A stretch of DNA of 64,000 bases from CAIKLP01 sp965279595. Its GTDB lineage: Bacteria > Bacteroidota > Bacteroidia > Sphingobacteriales > Sphingobacteriaceae. Below, one piece after another: positions 41,840-52,071 of the stretch. The notes beneath the pieces were generated by a model. That model saw only the letters and a program-made list of their open reading frames with translations, was not told where the DNA came from and made no database searches. The stretch's first letter is position 1, and each line of letters begins with the position of its first letter. Made by a program: the position numbers and the translations under genes. The stretch lies in contig OZ257246.1 of the NCBI GenBank assembly GCA_965279595.1, positions 1,798,001 to 1,862,000 on the forward strand. Reading direction: 5' to 3'.

Positions 41840-42304
41840 ATGAGTCAGTTTTTAGGAGAGTTTGAATGCAAATTAGATCCCAAAGGAAGGGTAATGATTC
41901 CTGCTGGGCTCAAAAAGCAGCTTTCGCCTGATGCAAAGGATCGTTTTGTAATTAACCGTGGTTTTGAGAATTGCTTGGTTTTGTATCCTTTCAACGAATG
42001 GGAAATAATTAGTGCAGATGTAAATAAGTTGAATTTATACACTAAGAAAAACCGCGACTTTGCACGCTATTTTTTTAGAGGTGCAACTGAGTTGAATTTG
42101 GATGCCACCAATCGTTTGTTATTACCAAAACCATTGTTGGAGTATGCCAAGATTGATAAGGATTTAATATTGTTCGCCTATTCAAATCGCATTGAAGTTT
42201 GGTCGAAAGCAAACTATGATAGTTTATTAACTGATGAGCCTGTTGATTTTGCTTCCTTAGCAGAAGAAGTAATGGGTAAACCAAAGGAGAGCGGCAATGA
42301 GTAA
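41840..42304 (+). CDS. mraZ: Transcriptional regulator MraZ
   Basis: 154 residues with two AbrB-like domains. The motifs are LDPKGRVMIP (about 13-22) and LDATNRLLLPKPL in the second repeat, the standard DxxxR pair. First gene of the dcw cluster; it normally represses its own operon. The stop overlaps the start of rsmH by 8 bp. Confidence 0.96.
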   Translation: MSQFLGEFECKLDPKGRVMIPAGLKKQLSPDAKDRFVINRGFENCLVLYPFNEWEIISADVNKLNLYTKKNRDFARYFFRGATELNLDATNRLLLPKPLLEYAKIDKDLILFAYSNRIEVWSKANYDSLLTDEPVDFASLAEEVMGKPKESGNE

Positions 42305-43211
42305 TTACCATAACCCTGTAATGCTCAATGAATGCATGGATGGTTTAAACTTACATGCAGATGGAACTTATGTCGATGTTACTTTTGGTGGCGGTGGTCA
42401 TAGTAAAGAAATATTATCTCGACTTGGACCTAACGGAACATTGATAGCATTTGATCAAGACCCAGATGCTGAATTAAATTTAATTGATGATGATCGTTTT
42501 ATATTCATTGATCAAAATTTTCAATTTTTAAAAAACAATTTACGCTTACATCAAATTACAAAAGTAGATGGCATACTAGCAGATTTAGGTGTTTCTTCTC
42601 ATCAATTTGATCATGCTGAACGTGGCTTCTCTATTAGGTTTGATGCCAATTTGGATATGCGCATGGATCAGTCTCGCACCATCACCGCAAAAAGTATTTT
42701 GCAAGATTATTCTGAAGAAGATTTGCATAAAATTTTCGGTATGTATGGTGAAGTTCACAATGCAAAAACTTTAGCCTCTTTAATTGTCAAATCAAGAACA
42801 ATTAAACCCATTAATACAGTTGATGAATTAAAGCAATTAATTAAACCAATTGTAAAAAGAGGGAAAGAGAATCAATACTATGCTCAAGTTTTTCAGGCTT
42901 TACGAATTGAAGTTAACCAAGAACTAGAGGTGTTAAAAGATTTTTTATTACAAACCGCTGATGTTTTAAGAGAAGGCGGAAGGCTAGTAGTAATGTCATA
43001 CCATTCCTTAGAAGATAGATTGGTTAAAAATTATATGCAAAAAGGAAAATTTTCTGGTGAGCTGGAAAAAGATTTGTATGGTAATGTTGAAAAGCCTTTC
43101 GATATGATTAGCAGAAAAGCTATAACAGCTTCAGAAGAAGAATTGAAAATTAATAACCGAGCTCGCAGTTCCAAATTGAGAGTAGCTGAAAGAATTATAG
43201 ATAATAAGTAA
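42297..43211 (+). CDS. rsmH: 16S rRNA (cytosine(1402)-N(4))-methyltransferase
   Basis: 304 residues. The SAM loop is VDVTFGGGGHSKEIL, with ILADLGVSSHQFDHAERGFSI and VMSYHSLEDRLVK as family marks. It methylates C1402 in the ribosomal P-site. An AAAGGAG ribosome site (42283-42289) lies 7 nt before this ATG, a rarity in this phylum. It overlaps mraZ by 8 bp. Confidence 0.96.
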   Translation: MSNYHNPVMLNECMDGLNLHADGTYVDVTFGGGGHSKEILSRLGPNGTLIAFDQDPDAELNLIDDDRFIFIDQNFQFLKNNLRLHQITKVDGILADLGVSSHQFDHAERGFSIRFDANLDMRMDQSRTITAKSILQDYSEEDLHKIFGMYGEVHNAKTLASLIVKSRTIKPINTVDELKQLIKPIVKRGKENQYYAQVFQALRIEVNQELEVLKDFLLQTADVLREGGRLVVMSYHSLEDRLVKNYMQKGKFSGELEKDLYGNVEKPFDMISRKAITASEEELKINNRARSSKLRVAERIIDNK

Positions 43212-43213
43212 TC

Positions 43214-43615
43214 ATGAATAAAATTAAATCACCAATACCTGAAGAACCAATGGCAGAGCCAGTGGTAGAGAAGGTAGTGGAAGAAAAAAAAGACCGTGAT
43301 AAAAGTAAATCAATGGTTGCTATTTTTCTTTCATCTGAGTGGTTTAGTAAAAACTCAGCAATAGGAGCCATGCCATTTATCATTTTCTTAGCCATGCTAG
43401 GAATGTTTTACATAGCAAATAGGCATTATGCTGAACGTAATATTCGTCAAGTAGAAAAAATAAATAAAGAATTAAAAGAATTGTATTGGGAACATTTGAA
43501 TTCAAGTTCAGATTTAATGTCGCAGAGTAAACAAACAGAAGTAGCGAAATTAACAGAAGTATTTGGATTGAAAGAGTCAACAGTACCCCCTAAAAAAATA
43601 GTTATTCAAGAGTAA
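43214..43615 (+). CDS. ftsL: FtsL-like cell division protein
   Basis: 133 residues: an acidic/charged cytoplasmic N-terminus (about 1-45), one membrane helix (about 55-72), and a short coiled-coil periplasmic part. This is the FtsL/DivIC layout and the expected position in the cluster, though primary sequence conservation is low. It bridges FtsQ and the FtsWI synthase. Its stop overlaps ftsI by one base. Confidence 0.85.
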   Translation: MNKIKSPIPEEPMAEPVVEKVVEEKKDRDKSKSMVAIFLSSEWFSKNSAIGAMPFIIFLAMLGMFYIANRHYAERNIRQVEKINKELKELYWEHLNSSSDLMSQSKQTEVAKLTEVFGLKESTVPPKKIVIQE

Positions 43616-45720
43616 TGAATATTCGTAAAAATATTATTCTTCGTGTATATGGTGCTTTCTTTTTGTTAGCATTAGTAGCTATTGCTATTGTAGCAAGGGT
43701 TGTTCAAATTCAAACTGTTGAAGGTGATAAGTGGAGGAAAATGTCGGATAGTTTGAGTACTGAAATTGTAAATGTTGAAGCAATCCGCGGTAATATTTAT
43801 TCAGCTGATGGAAGTTTATTAGCAACTTCTTTGCCTGAATACGAATTGCGATTTGATTTAATGACGGAGACTTTAACCAATGAAATATTTGATACACAAG
43901 TGGATTCATTGGCATTTTATTTAGCAGAAATGTTTAAAGACAAAACTGCTAATGAATATGAAAGAAAATTAATTTCTGCTCGTAAGAAAAAAGATCGCTA
44001 CTTATTATTAAAGCGCTCAGTGACTTATTTACAATTAAAGAAAATTAAAACTTTCCCAATTTTTAAGTTAGGAAAAAATAAAGGTGGATTATTAGTTATT
44101 CAAAAAAACAAACGTGTACAACCTTTTAAAACATTGGCTTCAAGAACCATTGGATATAAAGTTCAAGGGGTACAGCCTGTAGGTTTAGAGGGTGCATTCG
44201 ATAAAGAATTGGGCGGACAATCTGGTAAAAGATTAATGCAAAGAATTGCTGGCGGTGTTTGGATGCCATTGAATGAAGAAGATGAAATTGCTTCGAAAAA
44301 TGGTTATGATATCATCACAACCATCGATGTAAATATTCAAGATGTAGCACAAAAAGCATTGAATCAGCAATTAATAAAGCATGATGCCGATCATGGTTGT
44401 GTGGTACTGATGGAAGTTGAAACGGGTGAAATAAAAGCCATTGCCAACTTAACTAGAATGGAGAAAGGTATTTATCAAGAGAAATATAATTATGCAGTTG
44501 GTGAAGCTACTGAACCTGGTTCAACATTTAAGTTAGCATCATACATAGCAGCATTAGAAGATGGTGTTTTTGATTTAGATGATACTGTAGATACAGAAGG
44601 CGGAAAGAAAAGATATTACAATCATACTTTACGTGATTCACATGAAGGTGGCTATGGAAGAATAGCCATGCGCAAGGCTTTCGAACTTTCTTCTAATGTT
44701 GCTATTTCAAAAATGATTTATAATGGTTATAAAGATAGACCTGAACAATTCATTACTCGATTAAAAGAATTAGGATTAAATGAACAATTGGATTTGCAAA
44801 TACCAGGTGCTCCAAAACCTAGAGTGAAAGATACCAAGTCGCGTGATTGGAGTGGTTTGTCTTTACCCTTACTTTCTATAGGTTATGAAATTAGAATGAC
44901 TCCCCTTCAAACGCTTACACTATATAATGCGGTTGCCAACAATGGAAAAATGGTTTCACCACATTTTGTAAGAGAAATGAGAAATGCTGGTCAAGTGGTA
45001 AACGCTTATGAACCGAAAATTATTAGAAAGAAAATTTGCTCTGACGCTACAATAGCAAAAGTAAAATCAATGATGGAAGGTGTAGTAAAAGAAGGAACAG
45101 CGAAAAATTTAAGTACGACTATTTATACCATAGCAGGAAAAACTGGAACAGCACAAGTAGCACAAGGAGCGCAAGGATATAAAAGTGGCAAACGTACTTA
45201 CCTCGCATCTTTCTGTGGTTATTTTCCTGCCGAAAATCCAAAGTATTCAATCATCGTAGTAGTGAGTGATCCTTCAGCATCTGGTTATTATGGCAACGTA
45301 GTTGCTGGTCCAATTTTTAAAGAGATTGCGGATAAGGTTTATGCAACTAGTTTAACAATGCATAAAGATGTTGCGATTGAATATGCCGCAAATCCAATCA
45401 CAGTGCCAGTTGCGAAGAATGGCTTACAAGATAAAACGGCATTAGTATACAGTCATATTGGAGTAAATCATTCAAAAGTTGCAGATGCAGAGTGGGTAAA
45501 TGTAGAATTGAAAAATAATGCAATTGCCATGTCGAGTAAAGAAATGACTGAAGGTTTAGTACCAAGTGTAATTGGAATGGGATTAGAAGATGCTATTTAC
45601 TTATTAGAGAATTCAGGTTTGAAAACAATAGTGAATGGAAGTGGAAAAGTAGTAGCACAATCTATTAGTATGGGCAATAGAATAATCAAAGGAGCAGCAA
45701 TTAGATTAGAATTAAAATAA
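43615..45720 (+). CDS. ftsI: Penicillin-binding protein 3-type transpeptidase FtsI with PASTA domain
   Basis: 701 residues. N-terminal membrane anchor (about 8-28), a dimerisation domain, and a transpeptidase with STFK (S-x-x-K), SSNVA (S-x-N) and KTGTAQ (K-T-G). The C-terminus (about 635-701) is a PASTA domain, which is common in this phylum but not in E. coli FtsI. It crosslinks septal peptidoglycan. Start and stop overlap neighbours by one base each. Confidence 0.95.
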   Translation: MNIRKNIILRVYGAFFLLALVAIAIVARVVQIQTVEGDKWRKMSDSLSTEIVNVEAIRGNIYSADGSLLATSLPEYELRFDLMTETLTNEIFDTQVDSLAFYLAEMFKDKTANEYERKLISARKKKDRYLLLKRSVTYLQLKKIKTFPIFKLGKNKGGLLVIQKNKRVQPFKTLASRTIGYKVQGVQPVGLEGAFDKELGGQSGKRLMQRIAGGVWMPLNEEDEIASKNGYDIITTIDVNIQDVAQKALNQQLIKHDADHGCVVLMEVETGEIKAIANLTRMEKGIYQEKYNYAVGEATEPGSTFKLASYIAALEDGVFDLDDTVDTEGGKKRYYNHTLRDSHEGGYGRIAMRKAFELSSNVAISKMIYNGYKDRPEQFITRLKELGLNEQLDLQIPGAPKPRVKDTKSRDWSGLSLPLLSIGYEIRMTPLQTLTLYNAVANNGKMVSPHFVREMRNAGQVVNAYEPKIIRKKICSDATIAKVKSMMEGVVKEGTAKNLSTTIYTIAGKTGTAQVAQGAQGYKSGKRTYLASFCGYFPAENPKYSIIVVVSDPSASGYYGNVVAGPIFKEIADKVYATSLTMHKDVAIEYAANPITVPVAKNGLQDKTALVYSHIGVNHSKVADAEWVNVELKNNAIAMSSKEMTEGLVPSVIGMGLEDAIYLLENSGLKTIVNGSGKVVAQSISMGNRIIKGAAIRLELK

Positions 45721-47180
45721 TGAAATTAAGTAGACTTTTAGTGAATTGCAAAATTCTTGAGTTAGTTGGAAACACAGAGCAAGAGGTTGCAAGCGTTTGC
45801 TTTGATTCTAGAAAAGTAGGATCAAATTCTTTATTTGTCGCTACAGTTGGAACTCAGGTAAATGGACATGATTTTATTGAAGGTGCAATAATTAAAGGAG
45901 CTACAACAATTGTTTGTGAGATTCTTCCAAAAAATTTAATAGATAATGTCACTTATATTTTAGTTGCTAATAGTAGCAAAGCTTTGGGTTTAATAGCTGC
46001 TGAATTTTATGATCATCCATCAAAAAAAATAAAATTAGTAGGTATCACTGGTACAAATGGAAAAACAACAGTCGCTACTTTATTATATGATTTATTTCTT
46101 GGCTTGGGTTACAAAGTTGGTTTGCTTTCAACTGTAGAAAATAAAATCAATCAGAAAATTATTCCTTCTTCACATACAACACCTGATGCCATTGGTATCA
46201 ATGAGTTGTTGATAAAAATGTTAGAAGATTCATGTGAATATTGTTTCATGGAAGTGAGCTCACATGCAACTGTTCAAGAAAGAATTGCTGGATTAACTTT
46301 TACTGGTGGTGTATTTACAAATATTACTCATGATCATTTGGATTTTCACCACACTTTTGATGAATATATTAAAGCGAAGAAACAATTCTTTGATCAATTA
46401 CCTACCAATGCATTTGCCTTAACAAATATTGATGATAAAAGAGGCTCAGTAATGTTGCAAAATTCTAAAGCACATAACCGAACTTATGCTTTGCAATCAA
46501 TGGCAGATTTTAAAGCAAAAATTATTGAGAATCAATTTTCAGGATTGTATTTACAAATTGATGGGGAAGATGTTTGGTTTAAAATGGTTGGAAGTTTCAA
46601 TGCTTATAATTTGTTAGCAGTGTATGCTACCGCTTTACAACTGGATCAAGATAAAACCAGAGTTTTAACAATTCTTTCAACCTTAACAGGAGCGGAAGGA
46701 AGATTTGATTACCTCATTGCAAGTAATGGTGTTATTGGTATTGTAGATTATGCCCATACTCCTGATGCAATAAAAAATGTTTTGCAAACCATTCATAATA
46801 TACGTCAAGGAAACGAGCAAGTGATAAGCATTGTTGGATGTGGTGGTGATAGAGATAAAACCAAACGCCCTATTATGGCTGAAGTTGCTTGTAAGTTGAG
46901 TGATAAAATTATCCTTACATCTGATAATCCTCGTACGGAAGATCCTGCGCAAATTTTAAAAGAAATGGAAGCAGGAGTTAGTATTAGCAATAGAAAAAAA
47001 ACATTAACTATTCAAGATAGAAAAGAAGCAATTAGAACTGCTTGTCATTTAGCAAAGAAAGGTGACATCATTCTGATAGCTGGAAAAGGCCATGAAAAAT
47101 ACCAGGATATCGCAGGAATAAAATATCCTTTTGATGATAAAAAAATATTTGTGGAACTGATTGAATCAATGAATTCTTAA
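45720..47180 (+). CDS. murE: UDP-MurNAc-L-Ala-D-Glu:meso-DAP ligase
   Basis: 486 residues. ATP loop GITGTNGKTTVATLL; GRFDYL; the diaminopimelate specificity motif DNPR is in TSDNPRTEDP. Asn-Pro-Arg in this place is the meso-DAP signature rather than lysine. dapA is encoded 16 kb further on, consistent with DAP-type peptidoglycan. The start overlaps ftsI by one base. Confidence 0.96.
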   Translation: MKLSRLLVNCKILELVGNTEQEVASVCFDSRKVGSNSLFVATVGTQVNGHDFIEGAIIKGATTIVCEILPKNLIDNVTYILVANSSKALGLIAAEFYDHPSKKIKLVGITGTNGKTTVATLLYDLFLGLGYKVGLLSTVENKINQKIIPSSHTTPDAIGINELLIKMLEDSCEYCFMEVSSHATVQERIAGLTFTGGVFTNITHDHLDFHHTFDEYIKAKKQFFDQLPTNAFALTNIDDKRGSVMLQNSKAHNRTYALQSMADFKAKIIENQFSGLYLQIDGEDVWFKMVGSFNAYNLLAVYATALQLDQDKTRVLTILSTLTGAEGRFDYLIASNGVIGIVDYAHTPDAIKNVLQTIHNIRQGNEQVISIVGCGGDRDKTKRPIMAEVACKLSDKIILTSDNPRTEDPAQILKEMEAGVSISNRKKTLTIQDRKEAIRTACHLAKKGDIILIAGKGHEKYQDIAGIKYPFDDKKIFVELIESMNS

Positions 47181-47196
47181 ACCCAATAAAACTGAT

Positions 47197-48447
47197 ATGT
47201 TATATTATCTTTTTACTTATTTAGATAAACACTTTGATATTCCTGGGGCAGGTTTATTTCAGTACATCACTTTCCGTACCACGATGGCAGTGATTGTTTC
47301 CCTGTTTATCTCTTTGTTAATGGGAAAACGTTTAATTGAATATTTACGCAAAAAGCAAGTAGGCGAAACTATTCGTGATTTGGGTTTGGAAGGCCAATCA
47401 GAAAAAAAGGGAACTCCTACCATGGGCGGATTGATTATACTTCTAGCCATTATAGTTCCTACAGTTCTTTTTGCAAAACTGAATAATATATACATCATTT
47501 TGATGCTTGTAACTACCGTTTGGATGGGAGTTATAGGATTCATCGACGATTATATCAAAGTATTTAAAAAAAATAAAGAAGGTTTAGCAGGTCGATTTAA
47601 AATTGTTGGTCAAGTAGGATTAGGATTAATAATAGGTTATACGATGTTCTTTCATCCTTCTATTGTTGTAAAAGAAAAAGTTCCAGCAACTCAATTAGGC
47701 TTATCACAATATCAAACATTTGATGATACCAAAAAGAATAGTGGATTTTATGTGGCTGAAGCTAAAAAGTCAACTAAAACAAATGTTCCTTTTTATAAGA
47801 ATAATGAATTTGATTATGCAAAACTTTTAAAATTTTTAGGACCAGGTTATGAGAATTATGCTTTTTGGATTTTCATTCCTATCGTAATTTTAATTATTAC
47901 AGCAGTATCAAATGGTGCCAATATTACCGATGGAATTGATGGACTTGCAACCGGAACATCAGCAATCATAGGTGTTGCACTTGGGGTACTCGCTTATGTA
48001 TCCGGTAACATAGTATTTGCTGATTATTTGAATATCATGTACATACCTAACTCAGGTGAACTGGTGATTTTTGCAGGCGCTTTTCTGGGTGCATGTATTG
48101 GTTTCTTATGGTATAACACCTACCCAGCTCAAGTATTCATGGGTGATACAGGAAGTTTAGCTATTGGAGGTATCATCGCTTCTTATGCAATTATGATTCG
48201 TAAAGAATTATTAATCCCTGTTTTGTGCGGAATCTTTTTAGTGGAAAATTTATCAGTAATCATTCAAGTAACTTATTTCAAATACACTAAAAGGAAATAT
48301 GGTGAAGGCAGAAGAGTTTTCAAAATGTCACCTCTTCATCATCACTACCAAAAACTAGGTTATAGTGAACCAAAAATTGTAACAAGATTTTGGATCATAG
48401 GAATTATTCTAGCAGTAGTAACAATCGTAACATTGAAATTAAGATAA
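47197..48447 (+). CDS. mraY: Phospho-MurNAc-pentapeptide translocase
   Basis: 416 residues with about ten membrane segments. GTPTMGGLIIL, FIDDYIKV, NGANITDGIDGLATG and FMGDTGSLAIGG are the active-site loops, with the final PLHHHYQK histidine motif. Compared with E. coli MraY, it is about 55 residues longer because of a charged insert at about 165-215, usual in Bacteroidota. It makes lipid I at the inner membrane. Confidence 0.96.
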   Translation: MLYYLFTYLDKHFDIPGAGLFQYITFRTTMAVIVSLFISLLMGKRLIEYLRKKQVGETIRDLGLEGQSEKKGTPTMGGLIILLAIIVPTVLFAKLNNIYIILMLVTTVWMGVIGFIDDYIKVFKKNKEGLAGRFKIVGQVGLGLIIGYTMFFHPSIVVKEKVPATQLGLSQYQTFDDTKKNSGFYVAEAKKSTKTNVPFYKNNEFDYAKLLKFLGPGYENYAFWIFIPIVILIITAVSNGANITDGIDGLATGTSAIIGVALGVLAYVSGNIVFADYLNIMYIPNSGELVIFAGAFLGACIGFLWYNTYPAQVFMGDTGSLAIGGIIASYAIMIRKELLIPVLCGIFLVENLSVIIQVTYFKYTKRKYGEGRRVFKMSPLHHHYQKLGYSEPKIVTRFWIIGIILAVVTIVTLKLR

Positions 48448-48449
48448 GT

Positions 48450-49787
48450 ATGAAAAAGAGAATGGTCATATTAGGTGGAGGAGAGAGCGGGTCTGGAGCG
48501 GCTGTATTGGCTAAGCTTCAAGGCTTCGACGTTTTTCTTTCCGATATGGGCATCATCAAAGAATCCTATAAACTTTTATTAAATGCACATGAAATTGAAT
48601 GGGAAGAAGGAAAACATTCTGAAGAGAAAATTTTAAATGCAATTGAAATAGTAAAGAGCCCTGGTATTCCTGATAAGGCTTCAATTATTGTAAAGATTAA
48701 GGAAGCAAAAATTCCAGTTGTTTCAGAGATTGAGTTTGCAGCTCGATATACCAATGCAAAAATTATTGCTATTACAGGAACAAATGGAAAAACTACAACA
48801 ACCTTACTTACTCATCATTTATTAGAAAATGCAGGGCTGAAAGTTGGATTAGCAGGGAACATTGGAAGTAGTTTTGCTTTGCAAGTAGCTACTCAATTTT
48901 ATGATTATTACATATTAGAAATTAGCAGCTTTATGTTAGACGATATGTTTGAATTTAAAGCAGACATAGCTATACTAACCAATATAACACCTGACCATTT
49001 AGATCGCTATGATTATAAAATGGAAAATTATGTCAATTCTAAATTTCGAATTACTCAAAATCAAACTGCTAAAGATTATTTCATTTATTGTTTAGATGAT
49101 GAAGAAATCGCAAAAGCTTTAGCAACAAAAAATATCCCTTCACAAATGATACCCTTCAGTATTGAAGAAAAACTTTCAGAAGGAGCTTACTTAGAAAACA
49201 ACAATTTAAATATAACCCACCACTCAAATACATTCACCATGACTATCCAAGAATTAGCCCTACAAGGCAAACACAATCTCTACAACTCAATGGCTTCAGG
49301 TATTGCAGCCCGTTTGTTAGATATTAGAAATGAAACATTAAAGGAAAGTCTGTCTGATTTTAAAAATGCAGAACATCGCTTAGAGCATGTTGCTCGAATT
49401 CAAGACATTGATTTTATCAATGATAGTAAAGCCACCAATGTCAATTCAACTTGGTATGCATTAGAAAGTATTTCAACTCCAATTGTTTGGATAGCTGGAG
49501 GTGTTGATAAGGGTAACGATTATACAATGTTAAAGAAATTAGTGAAAGATAGAGTACGTGCTATTGTTTGCCTAGGAACCGATAATTCTAAAATTCATGA
49601 AGCTTTTGAAGGTGAAGTGGATATTATCGTAAATACAGGTTCTGCACGTGAAGCAGCTGAAATAAGTTATCATTTAGCTAAAAAAGGAGATACCGTTTTG
49701 TTATCACCTGCTTGTGCAAGTTTTGATTTGTTTAAGAATTATGAAGACAGAGGCACACAATTTAAAGAAGCTGTAAAAGAGCTTTAA
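48450..49787 (+). CDS. murD: UDP-MurNAc-L-Ala:D-Glu ligase
   Basis: 445 residues from the ATG at 48450, 2 bp after mraY; the longer frame would overlap mraY and has a non-conserved start. The nucleotide loop is GGGESGSGAA at the N-terminus and the ATP loop TGTNGKTTTTLL. Mid-domain NITPDHLDRY and late SPACASFDLF agree with MurD. It adds D-glutamate, made by MurI. Confidence 0.96.
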   Translation: MKKRMVILGGGESGSGAAVLAKLQGFDVFLSDMGIIKESYKLLLNAHEIEWEEGKHSEEKILNAIEIVKSPGIPDKASIIVKIKEAKIPVVSEIEFAARYTNAKIIAITGTNGKTTTTLLTHHLLENAGLKVGLAGNIGSSFALQVATQFYDYYILEISSFMLDDMFEFKADIAILTNITPDHLDRYDYKMENYVNSKFRITQNQTAKDYFIYCLDDEEIAKALATKNIPSQMIPFSIEEKLSEGAYLENNNLNITHHSNTFTMTIQELALQGKHNLYNSMASGIAARLLDIRNETLKESLSDFKNAEHRLEHVARIQDIDFINDSKATNVNSTWYALESISTPIVWIAGGVDKGNDYTMLKKLVKDRVRAIVCLGTDNSKIHEAFEGEVDIIVNTGSAREAAEISYHLAKKGDTVLLSPACASFDLFKNYEDRGTQFKEAVKEL

Positions 49788-49837
49788 GAAATATTATTTA
49801 TTACAGATTACTGATTAAATTTTCAAAACAAACGGCT

Positions 49838-50980
49838 ATGAATTGGATATTAAGCAGAACTAAAGGCGATCTATATATATGGGTTGTAGTAGTTTTTTTA
49901 TCATTGATTTCTTTGTTGGCTGTTTACAGTTCAACTGGAACCTTAGCCTATAAATACCAAAGTGGTAATACCGAGTATTACTTATACAAGCATTTAACAT
50001 TAATGATTGCAGGGTTTTTCTTAATGTACTTTGCACATAAAATTAATTATAAATACTATTCAAAAATTGCACAAATATTATTGGTATTATCTTTTCCATT
50101 GCTGTTTTATACCTTGGTATTTGGTAGTGAAATTAATCAAGCTAGTCGTTGGATAACTATTCCAATTATTGGTCAATCATTTCAAACCTCCGATTTAGCC
50201 AAACTAGCCATCATCATGTATTTGGCAAGAGAGTTGAGTCGCCGACAAGAAAATATTAAAGACTTAAAAAAATCTTTTATTCCAATTATTGGTTCAGTAG
50301 TTGCAACCATCATTTTAATTGCACCAGCAAATTTTTCAACAGCATTAATGCTATTCGCAACATGTTGTTTAATTATGTTGATTGGAAGAATTAGCCTTAA
50401 ACATATAGCAACTACCGTAGTTCTAGGGATAATGGTTTTGATGTTAGTAGTGTTTTTTGGTCCAAGAAGAGAAACATATAAATCAAGAATGAATTCATTC
50501 ATTCATCAAGAACAAGTTGATCCAGATAAAAACTTCCAATCTGATCAAGCTAAAATTGCAATAGCCACTGGTGGAGTTTTTGGAAAAGGTCCAGGAAATA
50601 GTACTCAGAAAAATTATTTACCACATCCATATTCCGATTTTATTTATTCTATCATCATTGAGGAATATGGTATTACAGGAGGTGTCTTAATTATCATAGC
50701 TTATTTAATTTTTCTTTATCGATCAATTAAAATTGTAACCAAAGCACCTCGTGCATTCGGAGCATTGTTAGCCTGTGGATTAAGTTTTAGCTTAGTCATA
50801 CAAGCATTTGCAAATATGGCAGTTGCCGTAAATTTAATGCCAGTTACTGGTGTGCCTTTACCTTTGGTAAGTATGGGAGGAACTTCCATTTTATTTACCA
50901 GTATTGCATTCGGAATTATATTAAGTGTTAGTCGTGATATTGAAGAATTAGAGAAAGGAGCGCAACTTGAAAACGCCTAG
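49838..50980 (+). CDS. ftsW: Lipid II polymerase FtsW (SEDS family)
   Basis: 380 residues with about ten membrane segments. SEDS family marks include ANFSTALMLFATCC, YSDFIYSIIIEEYG and PLVSMGGTS near the end. It polymerises septal glycan with FtsI. A weak leader of about 50 bp separates it from murD. An AAGGAG ribosome site for murG lies within its 3' end. Confidence 0.95.
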   Translation: MNWILSRTKGDLYIWVVVVFLSLISLLAVYSSTGTLAYKYQSGNTEYYLYKHLTLMIAGFFLMYFAHKINYKYYSKIAQILLVLSFPLLFYTLVFGSEINQASRWITIPIIGQSFQTSDLAKLAIIMYLARELSRRQENIKDLKKSFIPIIGSVVATIILIAPANFSTALMLFATCCLIMLIGRISLKHIATTVVLGIMVLMLVVFFGPRRETYKSRMNSFIHQEQVDPDKNFQSDQAKIAIATGGVFGKGPGNSTQKNYLPHPYSDFIYSIIIEEYGITGGVLIIIAYLIFLYRSIKIVTKAPRAFGALLACGLSFSLVIQAFANMAVAVNLMPVTGVPLPLVSMGGTSILFTSIAFGIILSVSRDIEELEKGAQLENA

Positions 50981-52070
50981 AGTAATCATCAGTGGAGGCG
51001 GTACAGGTGGACATGTTTTCCCTGCCATCGCTATTGCGAATGCTATCAAATTGAATCACCCAAATGCTGAGATTTTGTTTGTAGGTGCAGAGGGTAAAAT
51101 AGAAATGGAGAAAGTTCCAGATGCTGGCTACCGAATCATTGGCCTTGATATACGTGGTTTGCAAAGGAATTTGAGCTTTGAAAACTTGAAATTTCCAATA
51201 CGATTATTGAAAAGTTTATGGCAAGCAAGAAGGATCATTAATGAGTTTAAACCAGATGTTGCTGTAGGAGTAGGTGGATATGCTTCTGGTCCGTTATTAT
51301 TTATTGCATCTCGCAAAGGAATTCCTTGTCTCATTCAAGAACAAAATTCATATCCAGGTATCACCAATAAATTATTAGCGAAACGTGCTCAAAAAATTTG
51401 CGTTGCCTATCATCAAATGGATCAATTTTTCTCTGTTGAAAAATTGATTTTGACTGGCAACCCAGTGCGTTCAAACATAGTAAAAATGGACGTTTCAAAG
51501 GATACGGCATACGCTCATTTTGATTTAGATCCAAGTAAAAAAACAGTGTTGGTAATCGGTGGAAGTTTAGGTGCTCGCACGCTCAATCGAAGTATTGAAA
51601 ATGATCTTTCACTACTCATTGAAAATGATATTCAAGTGATTTGGCAAACAGGTAAAATGTACTATTCCACAATTGTTGAAAATGTGGGTAAAACTTTACC
51701 AAAAGGAGTGAGGATATTTGAGTTTATTAGTAATATGGAAATGGCCTACACTGTAGCAGACATCATAATTTCAAGAGCAGGTGCAGGAACTATTTCTGAA
51801 TTGTGTTTAGTGAAGAAGCCCGTGTTGTTAGTTCCATCACCAAATGTTGCTGAAGATCATCAAACAAAAAATGCAATGTCATTGGTAAATGCAGGTGCAG
51901 CAATTTTAATAAAAGATCAAAATTCAAAAGAACAATTAGTTGCTTCAACAATAAATCTTTTGAAGAATGAAGATAAAATGAAATCATTGTCATACAATAT
52001 TTCGGCATTAGCAATTACTGATTCAGCTGAAAGAATTGCCAAAGAAGTAATTGCATTAATAAAAAATTAA
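50967..52070 (+). CDS. murG: UDP-GlcNAc:lipid I GlcNAc-transferase
   Basis: 367 residues. GGGTGGHVFPA at the N-terminus, GVGGYASGP, QEQNSYPG, and GGSLGARTLN, AGAGTISEL in the second lobe. The start is TTG at 50967, which is supported by AAGGAG (50955-50960) six bases upstream and a 14-bp overlap with ftsW. It makes lipid II at the inner face of the membrane. Confidence 0.95.
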   Translation: MKTPRVIISGGGTGGHVFPAIAIANAIKLNHPNAEILFVGAEGKIEMEKVPDAGYRIIGLDIRGLQRNLSFENLKFPIRLLKSLWQARRIINEFKPDVAVGVGGYASGPLLFIASRKGIPCLIQEQNSYPGITNKLLAKRAQKICVAYHQMDQFFSVEKLILTGNPVRSNIVKMDVSKDTAYAHFDLDPSKKTVLVIGGSLGARTLNRSIENDLSLLIENDIQVIWQTGKMYYSTIVENVGKTLPKGVRIFEFISNMEMAYTVADIIISRAGAGTISELCLVKKPVLLVPSPNVAEDHQTKNAMSLVNAGAAILIKDQNSKEQLVASTINLLKNEDKMKSLSYNISALAITDSAERIAKEVIALIKN

Positions 52071-52071
52071 A

